From Quillaja saponaria (Eukaryota; Streptophyta; Magnoliopsida; Fabales; Quillajaceae): a stretch of 64,000 nucleotides of DNA. The DNA is taken from positions 17,174,001 to 17,238,000 of the forward strand of contig CM055612.1 in the NCBI GenBank assembly GCA_029379385.1, in the 5' to 3' direction. Below the pieces are notes generated by a model. The model searched no databases and was not told the origin of the DNA. It was given only the letters and a program-made list of their open reading frames with translations. This document shows, piece by piece, positions 41,101 to 52,351 of this stretch; the first letter of the stretch is position 1, and each line of letters opens with the position of its first letter. The translations under genes and the position numbers were made by a program.

Positions 41101-41530
41101 GTCGAACCCAAGACCTCTTAGTGAAAATTTGTGCAATTTACCACTAAACCAAGTAAGTAACAATTTGTGTTAGTTTTGTTGTATATAAATATATTTATTA
41201 TAAATGTATATATAAATAATAAAAAAAATTATTAAATAATATTAAACGAGCTAGCTCACGAGCTCACGAGCCGAGCTTTGGAAAGATTGAGTTCGGCTCG
41301 TTTTACTAAACGAGCTTAAAATAAAGCTCAAGATAGGCTCGTTTAGAAAACGAGCCGAGCTTGATCCGAGCTCTTAACGAGTAGCTCACGAGCTGTTCAC
41401 TAGCTAGCTCGGCTCATTGCCACCCCTACTTAGAATGAGGGGTGGCAAAATATTGTAGGTGAAACAGATAGACTGTCGTGACCAGCTTAATTTTAAAAGA
41501 GGAAGACAAGATGGGTTTGGAGCTACCAAG
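38129..41530 (+). mobile_element. L1-type LINE remnant with C-terminal RNase H, split by a hAT MITE
   Basis: The broken plus-strand frame shows reverse-transcriptase blocks in order. They are KATGPNGFQVVFF near 38290, ISFGFPLSWVQLIMNC near 38680, a degraded active-site region followed by LFAEAPKDQALHV at 38940-38990, and DTMDLRKYLGF...IAGWKAKTYLLSG at 39105-39240. Beyond this a decayed C-terminal region reaches an RNase H-like domain near 40730-40890 (NTDC, GGCGGVFWNGQGDWLL, GLCNGILLA). Plant L1 elements with an added RNase H are known. There are many stops, and no endonuclease was seen, so it is 5' truncated. Confidence 0.75.
40896..41428 (-). mobile_element. hAT-type MITE, copy 2 (533 bp), inverted relative to copy 1
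   Basis: It starts TAGGGGTGTCAA and ends TTGCCACCCCTA (by position, the reverse of copy 1). It is flanked by a perfect 8-bp TSD, CTTAGAAT, at 40888-40895 and 41429-41436. It interrupts the RNase H region of the L1 remnant directly after the ILLA block. The A box (41141-41151) and B box (41099-41108) are preserved on the minus strand. Confidence 0.93.
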
Positions 41531-41747
41531 GTGGATATGTGTTAGCAAGACGTAGTCTTGCTTCGTTTTGCTACATCTTATGTTTTTTCTTACCTATACT
41601 ATCAAAAACAAATTAGATTAATTAGTCAATTCAGGCTATACTTCTTCATCTTTTTTTTTTTTTTTTTTTTTTAATTTAATTATTTATTATTATTAATTTT
41701 TTTTTTTTTTTTTGTGTAATAGGCTGTGCTTTTTTTACTATAGGCTA

Positions 41748-41930
41748 AAATTTAAAAGCACCTTTATGTCATTTTAAATACACCATCTTAATTTTCAATT
41801 GCATTAATCACACCTATTTAACTTTGAATTTTTTTTAAATATATCCCTTTAATACTCAATTATATTAAGCACACTCCTTCTACTTTGAGTTAGTTTTAAA
41901 TTTACTTTTTATATTGATCAAAATATTTTG
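41748..41930 (+). repeat. Left arm of an inverted repeat flanking the RTE-like LINE
   Basis: The arm reads TTTAAAAGCACC, TGCATTAATCACACC and AATTATATTAAGCACAC. It is the imperfect reverse complement of 45260-45470. Each arm is built from related units of about 70 bp. Confidence 0.6.
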
Positions 41931-41994
41931 TTCAATTATTTATATTTTTTTTTACAAAAGATTACTAATTAGATTTTGTTTCTTAAGTCAATGC

Positions 41995-44900
41995 TGAACT
42001 TCTCATAAGTTTACTCTGCTGGCTTCAAGCCAAGGTAAAGGGGGAAGGTTGCAATAGGTTGACGGCCAATGTAAAACTAGTCAATTCTTGTGAGATGAAT
42101 CTTACCGAATATTCATTAGGGCATAACTCTTTAGCAATACACTACATTGAACCCATGTATAGTAAAAAATGAGTAAGCGTTGGGTTGTCACGTCTTTAGT
42201 GGCATGCCATATCGGTGACTAAATGTGGTGCAAAATGGGCAAAGGTTCTCACATTGAGGGAGGGTACAGGTAAAGAAGCAAGTTCAAGAGAAGATTCAAA
42301 TAGCTACTTGGAACGTAAAGACTGTTATGGGTAAATTAAGAGTTAGTAGATACCATGAGTAGAACGAGGGTCAATATAGCTCCCTTGCAAGAAACTAAAT
42401 GGGTAAAAGAAAAGGCTAGGGAAATAAAGAGAACAGGGTTTAAGATATGGTATACGAACCTCAATAGAAATAAGAATAGTGTTATGATTTATTGAAGATT
42501 GAAATTTCAATGACGATGTTGTTGAAATCAAGAAATGTGATAGAATAATTTTAGTGAAATGATGATAGGTGAGGAGGCTTTTAATATTCTTAGTGCCTAT
42601 GCCCCTCAAATAGGACTAGAAGAAGCTACAAAGAAAGTGTTTTAGGAAGACTTAGATAAGATAGTTCAAGAAGTACCGATAAGAGAGAAACTTTTTATTG
42701 AAGGAAATTTGAACGGCCATGTAGGAAGCACTAATGAGGATTTACAAAGAGTAGATGGGGGTTACGGTTATGGAAATGGAATGAGGGTGGAAAGTCTTTT
42801 TGGATTTTGCGGTTGTATATGACTTGATTCTAGCAAACACTTTTTTAAAAGAGAATCATACTTAGTTACCTTTAATAACGAACCTAATAAAAGCTAAATA
42901 GATTTTGTCCCAACTATGAAGGTTGATAAAGTGTCATGTAAGGATTGTAAAGTTATACATGACAAGTGTTCAATGTCTTAACACAAGATTTTAGTTGTAG
43001 ATGTTTGTGCTAAGCATTGGAAGAAAAAGCATAGATGTAATAGGAGTAGAAGGACTAGATAGTGGGATTTGAATGGGGAAAAATTTTCTGTTTTTATAGA
43101 AAAGATGTTACACTACAACTCGTGGATTGTGATGGGCAAGCCTAATAGGGTTTAGGATGAGATGGCTAGTCATATAAGGAATATGACTAGAGAGGTGTTA
43201 GGAGAAAGTAGAGGATATAGATCACCTACTAAGGAAACATGGTGGTGGAGTGAAGAAGTTCAACATGCTATTATTACATGAGTATAGAAATGAAGATGAT
43301 TATGAGTGATGTAGACAAACTAGAAAAGGTGCTAAGTAAACAGTTAGGGAAGCTAGAAGGAAGGCTTGTGAAGGACATTACCAAAAGCTATCGACAAAAG
43401 ATGGAAAACAGGATAATTATAGGCTTGCAAAACAAAGAGAGAGAAGAACTAAGGATTTGACTCGTGCTAAGTGCATTTAGGATGAAGGAGAAAATGCTTT
43501 AGTTAAGGAAGATGATATCAATGAGAGATGGCAAACTTACATCAATACCTTATTTAATAGAGATTCAGATGTTATTGATGGAGAACTAGAAGATGTCTTT
43601 GACAATATGAATAGTGGATTTGTTCGTCGGATTAGAACATAAGATGTTAAAGAAGCTATTTAAAAGATAAAAAATGGTAAGACAAGAGGACTAGATGGTA
43701 TACCTATAGAAGTTTGGAGATGCCTAGGAGATGTTGGAGTAACTTGGCTGATAAATCTTTTTAACAAGATCTTAGTGACCAAAAAAATATTCGATGAATG
43801 GAGGAAGACAACATCAACTCCTTTTTATAAGAATAAAATGGATATACAAAGTTGAACAAATTATCGAGGAATCAAATTTATAAGTCATATAATGAAACTA
43901 TATAAAAGGGTGATTAAGCATAGGCTTAGGAATGAGACTTAGTTTATGAGAATCAATTTGGATTTATGACAGGAAGACTTATAATGGAGACTATTTTCTT
44001 ACTTAGGAGACTAATGGAGAAATATAGAGAAAAGAAAAAGATCTTTATATGGCCTTTATTTATCTAGAAAAAGCGTATGATAGGATTCTAAAACAAGTTT
44101 TGTGGTGGGTTGTTGAAAAGAAAAAAGTTATAGCTAAATATGTAGAAGTTATTAAGGATATGTATGGGGGAGTAATGACTAGGTTGTGAACCGTAGATGG
44201 TATTACGGGAGAGTTCCCAATCACAATAAGTAATCACCAAGGATCATCTTTAAGTCCCTGCTTATTTGCTTTAGTCATGCATGAACTTACTTATGCCATT
44301 CAAGATAAGGCTTATGTTGGTAGACTAAACTAAAGAGGGTCTAAATTTTAAGCTATAATTATGGAGGAACGTGTTAGAATCCAAAGATCTGAGGTTAAGT
44401 TGGAGGAAAACTGAGTATATGGAATCAATTTTAGTTACACTAGAAGAGGCTCGATTGTAATAATTTTGGATAGTCAGGCAATTCTAATGAAAGATATGTT
44501 TAAGTATTTAGGTTCATTTCTACAAAAAGATGATGCAATTGAGCATGATGTGAACTATAAAATTAAGGCAGGGTAGATAAAGTTGCAAAGTACATCAAGA
44601 GTTTTATATGAACCTAAAATTCTGAATAGGTTGAAATGAAAATTTTATAAGATAACAATAAGACCAGTTATGTTGTATGGTTCTGAATATGGACAGTTAA
44701 GAAACAATACTCATATAAGATGGGAGTGGCTGAAATGTGAATGTTGAGATGGATGATTGGACATAAAAAAAAAAAATGATAGAATACGAAATGAAAAGAT
44801 ATATATGAAGGTTAAGGTAGCACCCATTGAAAAGAAAATGAATGAGAACCACTTATGTTGGTTTGGACATATCCAGTGTGGGCCAGTGGACGTTGTAGTT

Positions 44901-45110
44901 AGGAAATGTGACTTGGTTCTGGTGATAGGTGTTAGATAGGGTAGAAGAAAACCAAAACTCACATAGGGGTTGTTATTGAGAAGGATATGATTACTTTAGG
45001 GATTATTGAAAATGATGTCTTGATCGATGCGAATGGTGAAAAAGACTATTATCCTACCTCAAATAATCTAATCACTAATTATAACTGACCATCAAATCTC
45101 ACTTGCCTGT
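41995..45110 (+). mobile_element. Near full-length, inactivated RTE-like non-LTR retrotransposon
   Basis: An untranslated leader (about 42020-42280: GGTTGACGGCCAATGTAAAA, GTTGGGTTGTCACGTC, GTGCAAAATGGGCAAAGG) is followed by an endonuclease start (IATWNVKTVMGKLRVS, QETKWVKEKAREIKRTGFKIWY). Reverse transcriptase follows: KTRGLDGIPIEVWRCLGDVG near 43680, NYRGIKF near 43860, a decayed ENQFGFM block near 43950, SLSPCLFALVMHELT near 44250. The C-terminal region has VAPIEKKMNENHLCWFGHIQ at 44815-44875. Order and motifs are those of plant RTE-like LINEs. More than ten stops and frameshifts are evident; no active-site YADD survives where expected. Confidence 0.85.
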
Positions 45111-45259
45111 TATATATTAACGAATTTACGAATATTTAAAGTTATGTCTCTTAATAATATGTTAAAAAATATATATAAGTATAGGCCTTCATTCGAAAAA
45201 AATGAACATGTTTGCCTTGTGAGAAATATCTCAATTTGTGAGATTATAAATTTAAAAAG

Positions 45260-45470
45260 TGAAACAAATAATATGGAAGAGGTATCTATTGAATATTGAA
45301 GAGTGTATATAAAAGTGATTCAAAATTGAAGAAGTACGATTAATACAATTGAATATTAAGAATGTTATTTAAAAAATATTCAGATTTAATTGGGTGTGAT
45401 TAATATAATTGAAAAAATTCATAAAAAATTGAAGGGGTGTTTTAACATTTTTGCTCAATTATATGTATTA
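45260..45470 (-). repeat. Right arm of the inverted repeat flanking the RTE-like LINE
   Basis: Its reverse complement reads AAAACACCCCTTCAATT, AATTATATTAATCACACCC and TTCAATTGTATTAATCG, parallel to the left arm. The LINE lies between the arms, suggesting it inserted into a foldback or long-TIR element. Confidence 0.55.
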
Positions 45471-48229
45471 GCTTGTTCATCTAACATTTTTTTGAAGATA
45501 ATAGGTGGGCTCCCATGTGGAATAAAATAATGGCCAATATTGATTTAATTACGCGCTTCATTCAGTACTCCACCACAAAGTGTAGTACCAAGTGCCTGCC
45601 AAGCTAGAGACATTAGGACTGAACATGTATGAAGGGACTAAAAAAAATTTGTTGCTTTTTTCAGTAAAAAACTTGCTACAGGGTAGTACAAAAGGAGCCT
45701 ATTTTATACTATTTACAAATTTCCTACCTATTTCCATGAATTAAACTTTCACCCCAACTTAAATTCCTAAATGATATTACAATTTTTGAGAGTGAAGTTC
45801 AAAAGTGCCAAGAATGCCCAAACTTGCAAATCCTAGTTCCATGATCAAGAATAGTTAGTGAACTTTGGCATTTTCCTTTTTTCCAATAGTGAGCTAAGAG
45901 GAAAATTCTTGAGAAATTTTGGTAAGTGACCTTGATCTGGGGTTTGGGTTGGGTTGTCACACCCTCGTATGAAGGCATGACTAGCTGGAAAAATGGGTAA
46001 CAAACCTCCGTAACCCTAATTTCAAATCAAAGAAACACATATGACATTTGACTAACTATAATTAAAAAAAAAAAAAAAAGCTTTATTCAAACTAAATTAT
46101 AGGCAAAAACTTATTTATCAAAACATATAACACTTTAACTAAAAAATTTGGCAGAGTTTTCCCATAAAGTGGAACATGCCCAATAATGCAAATATATATA
46201 ACCTAGTTACACTCAATTAGTCAATAACAACAACAATATACATAGGGGAGCCACTCCATTCATATCATAAATAACAAAAATTAGACTATTAAACAAAACA
46301 AAACATGACAACTCAAATCCCTAATATGACTGTAAACTTAATCATTTGCCTTTAAGTATGCAATGCCTACTATATACCTTGCCACAATATACTCGACAAG
46401 TCACAAATTCATCGATGATGTACGTTGGGCTCCTGATACTAAAAAAAAAAAGACAATAACAAATGAGAAGTGAGTTATAAAGACTTAGTAAGCAAAAAAC
46501 GTACCCAAAGGGTACCAGCATCAACCAATACAAAATTAAAACACATAAATCAAATAATCTTAGAATAACATGAATCACGAAACATTTCAATTTAACATGT
46601 ATGTACATATAGATAACGTAAATAAACAAACAAACATGATTAAAAGAATTCAACATGCACACAAATCAAACAAAGCAACCAAAAAGGGCAATCAGAATAA
46701 CTCAGGACCCATACACCAAATACATATCTTACTCGGGATATTTTTGCTCCCGTACACTAATAATAAATATAACTCCTCACATATCCACCCTGGGCTGATT
46801 TACTCAAATATTTTTAATCAAATATCAAATAATCAAATCAAAGTATCCTAGGTGTACCTGAATTCTATTTCGGATAAAAATTCATTTATTGACCCTTATC
46901 AAACACAAATAAAGTCATACATCAAATACAATTTAATTATTATGCAAAGGTCAACAATACAATAGTTAATTCAATTAAATCCATTCATAGCATTACACAT
47001 TCATATTTGAAACTTGAAACTATATAAAAATATTTATAAAATACACCAAAACAAATAACCAAGATAATCTAGCAACCAAATAGCAATGTTTTCCACTCAC
47101 AAGCCTTAAGAATTTGGTTCGTCATTCGGTATAGAATTCGAAGTTATCGGTGTATCCACATCATAATCCAAGTTGGTATCCACGTCACGATCCGGAGCTG
47201 AAAATCATACATTCAAGCATTGCTTAGTTTATCAATTTTATGGTTATAATTCCCTACTTATTTATTTAACTATGAAAGTTTATATAGATCAATTCCTATA
47301 CATTTACTAAAAGTAAATTTCTCCTAAGCATTTCATCGATCACCTTGTAGGCATGTTTTATTCTAGTTTATGTGTATGTATATATAAATATATATACACC
47401 TCCCAATAAAATCGACCAATCTCATTAATTCTTATATTACTCATATTCCAATTATTGAATTCAAATTAAACTAATTATTTATAATTCATCAAAACGTAAA
47501 GTATATGATTCCTATATTAGCATATTTGAATCATAAACTTCCTATTTCAACAATTATATATATATATATAACTACCTTACGTATTCTTTGTTCTTTAACT
47601 TTTGTTCACAATTTACAACTCTCCTAAGCCCTTTATATTCAAGCTTTAAACAAAACCACAAATATGGTAACTCATTTAAGGGAACAACAAAAATTTCATT
47701 TAAATTACATGACTAGCTTAACCCAATCAAGATCTCATGTCAAGAAAATTTTTTGCACCCTCTTCCCTTGCTGCCGTGACCTCCACTAAAGCCAAGAAAA
47801 CCTCCTCCCTTTGGCCTCTAATGGCCGGCTACGAAGGAGGAAGGAAGTGACTAAGCTACTGCCTAAAACAGAGGATAACAACTTGGTGGTATGGTTACTA
47901 CATGGATGACTGATTCACAAACACACACACACTTCTTAAAGACCAGAAACAAGGTGACTCACACTACAAGAAAAGGATTTATCTGTGATGGTACTTACCA
48001 GTCTTAAATAAACCCGTCGTAGATAAATTATCTATGATAGGCGAGTAGTTATCCAAGACGGGATGCACCGTCTAGAGTAATAAACACCAAAAATTTCAAA
48101 TTTGATATTTTTATTATTTTCTGAGATGGTACTATACTTATCTACGACGGGATACACCCGTCTTAGATATTATAAGTAATAAGTTTTAACTTTTGCTTGT
48201 ATCAAAGACGAGGTCAATATTATCTACGA

Positions 48230-51200
48230 CGTTCAAGAATACTCATAATTGGATAACGAAGTCTATATTTTGGGAATTGGATTATTGGCCTACAAATCTT
48301 ATTCGACATAATCTAGATTTAATGCATATTGAAAAAACTTTTTCGATAATGTATTTAATACTATTATGGACTTCAAGGCCAAATCCAAAGATAATCTCAA
48401 AGCACGTACTGATTTGGGGATTTTGTACAAGTGTCGAGACTTAGAAATCATTGTGGGGGCTAATGGAAAACATAAAGTAAATAAATCTACATATACCTTA
48501 AATAAGAAAGAGAAAAAATTGGTATGTAGATGGGTTAAAAATTTAAAGTTTCCTTATGGGTATGCTTCCAATTTGTCTCGATGCATGAAGGTCAATGAAT
48601 GCAAGTTATATGGTATGAAAAGTTATGATTGTCATGTTTTTATGGAGAGATTGATACCTTTGGCATTTCGAGACTTTGTGAAAGATTGTATTTAGGATGC
48701 TTTGACAGAACTCAGCACTTTTTTCAAGGATATATGTGCAGTTGAATTACGGGTTGGGCACATGGAATTACTTGAGAATAACATTGTGGTCACCTTGTGC
48801 AAACTTGAAAAGATATTTGTTCCGACTTTTTTTTATTCTATGGAACATCTAATCATCCATTTGGCCTATGAAGCTAAAGTTGGCAGTCCAGTGCAATACC
48901 GGTGGATGTATCCATTTGAGAGGTAACATATACAACTCAATAAATTTAATATATGTTACAAGATATATTAAAGGTGTATTTTATAATCTTTTTAGGTGTA
49001 TGCATAGCCGCCTTAAAAAAAAAGGCTCGTAATAAAGCACGGGTCGAAGCATCTATTGTCGAAGCATACACTTTAGAGGAGATTTCAAATTTTTGCTGCC
49101 ACTATTTTCCTAGCAACATTCAAACTAAGTTGAGACAGGTAGGCCGAAACGATGATGGTGGGGAAAAGGAGGAAGACCACCTTCCTATTTTTAGTTATTC
49201 AGGAAGAACAATTGGTCGTGCTAATTTTAGAAATCTAGAAGATGATGAATATGAAGCAGCGAAGCTATATGTTCTCATGAATTGTGACGAGCTGAGTTCA
49301 TATGTGAAGTAAATTTCTAATTACATAATCTTATCATTGTTGAAGGTATATTCTAATTAGATTATTAATTGGATTATTGTTATATTTTTGTTATAGCCAA
49401 TATGATGCAATGCTACGGCAACAGAAATATGGAATTTCTGATCAACAAATTCAAAAATCGCGTGATAAGAATTTTGCAAATTTGTTTCATGATCTTGTAA
49501 GAAACATATTCTAATCAAATTCATGTTGTGCATTTCTTCAACTATAACATATTTTTCTTTAATTGATAGGTGATGAATGATTCAACCATTAATAAACATA
49601 TAAGGGATATAGGGCATCATCCGAGTAGGCGTGTTAAAACGTATAAAGGATATGTTGTCAACAGATTCAAGTTTCATACACAAGAATATGGAAAATATAA
49701 GAAAACGATGAATAGTGGTGTATGTTGTTAGTAGTATGCCCTAAAGCCAATGACATGTGATGTTGTGGCATATTATTTTATATACAATCTTATTCATATT
49801 ATTAATAAATATAAGTGGCAAACATTATCATGTATAAAAGTTATTAATTAACCATCATGAGCCCAAAAAATTAAAGTAATGAAAATAAGCATCATGATGA
49901 GATCATGCTAATGAGATGTATTTTCTTTAAGCTTAATTGTTAAATGTTCCTAATCATAGGATCACTAAGTAGGGCATTAGTGAATCCGGATATATTAGTA
50001 CATATCTAGTTGGCTCAAAGAGTTGAGGGTGACTGATCTCATAGTCACTTGTGTATGAGACACTAAGATAGATATGTAGGTGCTCATTAGAGAATGAGTT
50101 CACTGAACTGACTTAATTGAGAGCATCTATATGGAGTTTCTCTACATGTCAATAGGTAGTTCTCATGTTACAGTTGTGCAAATAATCCTTTGACTTGAGA
50201 CATCATAGTTATCTTGTATGTACGTCATTATACTTTGATATTATTTCTGTTCTATTAATGAGTCACCTAAGAAGTAGTAATTGGGTATAATCACTTGCAT
50301 ATGGAGGTATGTGAATGTGCAATAAAGGATCTATCACTCTTAGTAGAAAAGAGAGAATGTCTTATATGGTCTATAAAAGATTTAACTTAAAGTCTATGGC
50401 CATAGCAGGATGGATATTAGAATATGAGTTTCTAATTTTTCCAATGAAGTTATAATCTTAAGATTAGACACATATGATTAAATTTAGGGTTTGACAGTAT
50501 TTCCATGCCCAAATAGATTTAATCGGGACATTGCATGATAGAATGATTGAATTGCATGGTAACTGTTAACAGAAAGGTTCAAAAGGTTCACAGCCTTATT
50601 CATACTATTATGGGTAGTCATCATGTGCTGCTAGGCACCAATCTTGACTTGTAGGAAACCCTGATAATTAATTAATTATCTATAGATGATTAATTAATTA
50701 ATCTTAATTAAATGGTGAATTAAAAAGAGTTTTAATTTAAATAATTAGAATGAGTTCTAATTTAATTGGACAGGGTCCAGTAATAAATATGTAAAAGTTA
50801 CATGCCTACTGCCATCAATAGTTTGAACCTAAGGGGTCACATACAAAATGACGATATTCAACTATGAAGAATTTTGGGGCAATCATGTAATTATTATAGG
50901 TTGTTAGACATTAGATTTAATTATGATTAAATCATAATGTTAGCATAATCTCTAATGTGTTAGGATTGTCCAATACATAAGGAGGTGGCTAGTCTTTATA
51001 AAAGATAAGACTTAACAAACTAAATAGAAATAGAAGAGAAAAATAATTGTACGTACTGTACAGAGAGCCAAAAATCCATCAGATGAATTTTAGGCTCATG
51101 AGAGTTTCTAAATTACAAGAGAGATTCGGTAACTTGTGCTAGCACACAAGGAATCCCTTGATAACCCCTTTCATCTTCAAGCATGAAGATCCTTAGTTGG

Positions 51201-51890
51201 ATTCGTTCGTGTAGATACACTTAGAGACGGGACACCTGTGTCGTTGCTGTGCTCTTGATGAATCAACCAAGGAGTGAACGCCGATCAAGAATACGACGAA
51301 AGAATTAAAAGCCTCGGAGGTACACTGTTCTCTACTTGTTTAATTGTTAAACTATAATTAGGATCTTTCTCATAATCATAAAGTGATTTCGGGTTAAAGG
51401 AATCAAAATTTTTAAATTCCGCTGCGCATATTATTATCATATTTTACATTGATTCCTAACATATGTGTCAAGGGTGAATGTTACAACGAAAATGAAGTTG
51501 ATTGGTATGGTATGTTGACTGAAATATTAGAACTTGAATACCTTAGGAATAATATTGTTGCACTGTTCAAATGTAATTGGTATGATCCAGAGAAAGGGAT
51601 TAAAGTAGACCCTAAACACGGTTTTATAGAAATCAATCATCAATCATGTTACAAGAAATATGAGCCATTTATGTTAGCAAAACAAGCTACACAAGTATAT
51701 TATATGTCGTACTCTTCTCCAAAGAAAGAAAGACAAGATTGGTGGGTTGTTTGTAAGATAAAGGCTAGAGGCAATGTTCATGCTGGAATGGTAGAGTTTG
51801 ATGATAATGAACCAGTGCCTATAGTTACAGAATGCTTACAAGAGGATCTAACTGGTTTTGTACACCAGTTCTTCCTGATGATGATCTAGA
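48230..51890 (+). pseudogene. TNP2-like CACTA transposase, C-terminal half, interrupted by a solo LTR
   Basis: Coding starts abruptly in the middle of the transposase: NWITKSIFWELDYWPTNLIR, then HNLDLMHIEKTF. A frameshift near 48360 leads to KNLKFPYGYASNLSRCMKVN and YDCHVFMERLIPLAFRDF. A TAG replaces a codon at 48693. Next come ELSTFFKDIC, YRWMYPFER and an intron; LKKKARNKARVEASIVEAY (a DUF4218-like region) and an intron; YDAMLRQQKYG and an intron; then VMNDSTINKHI to KKTMNSGVC at 49725. The solo LTR follows, and the frame resumes at 51462 with VKGECYNENEVDWYG and a DUF4216-like region (FKCNWYDP, WWVVCKIKARG). Another frameshift near 51845 precedes an acidic Glu/Asp-rich tail (51900-52165). 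Confidence 0.8.
49726..51461. mobile_element. Copia-type solo LTR inside the CACTA transposase (1736 bp)
   Basis: It starts TGTTAGTAGTATGCCCTAAA and ends GATTCCTAACA, with TG..CA termini in a TGTTAG/CTAACA inverted repeat. It is flanked by a perfect 5-bp TSD, TATGT (49721-49725 and 51462-51466). The start resembles the TGTTGG(A)ATATGCCCTA LTR starts of the Angela/SIRE group of plant copia elements. No coding sequence is inside. The transposase reading frame is continuous across the TSD. Confidence 0.88.
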
Positions 51891-52351
51891 TCTTTTAGGA
51901 ATCCTTGTTCGTGATGGTTCATTAGAAGAGGAAGCTGATGATGAAGATAGAGATAAACTTAGGAAGAGAAAAAGAAAAATTAGGAGACGTGCCAAAGATT
52001 TAGAAGAAGAAAAAGAAAAAAGAGGAAGAAGAAGATGAATATGAGGACAATGATGAAGATAAAGAGGAAGAATATCAAGAGGAAGATGATGAAGATCAAT
52101 ATGAAGATGAAGATGAGGAAGAAGAAGAAGAGGAAGAGGAAAATGAAGAAGAGGATAATGAATGAATTTATCTCTTTGTTATTAAGCTTGTCTATTTATT
52201 TTAATTGGTACCTCATGTATTGATATGATTAATATTATTGTTAGAAAACTTGACATTTAATGTATGCCTATATATTATAAATCATATTGCAGTTTAATTT
52301 ATTAGAAATTATATGACGTAAGTTTTGACACTTTTTTCAAATAGTGTTGTT

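Noticed and set aside
44757..44939. 60-residue open frame as a separate small gene
   Set aside because: It is the C-terminal part of the RTE-like LINE (VAPIEKKM...WFGHIQ block).
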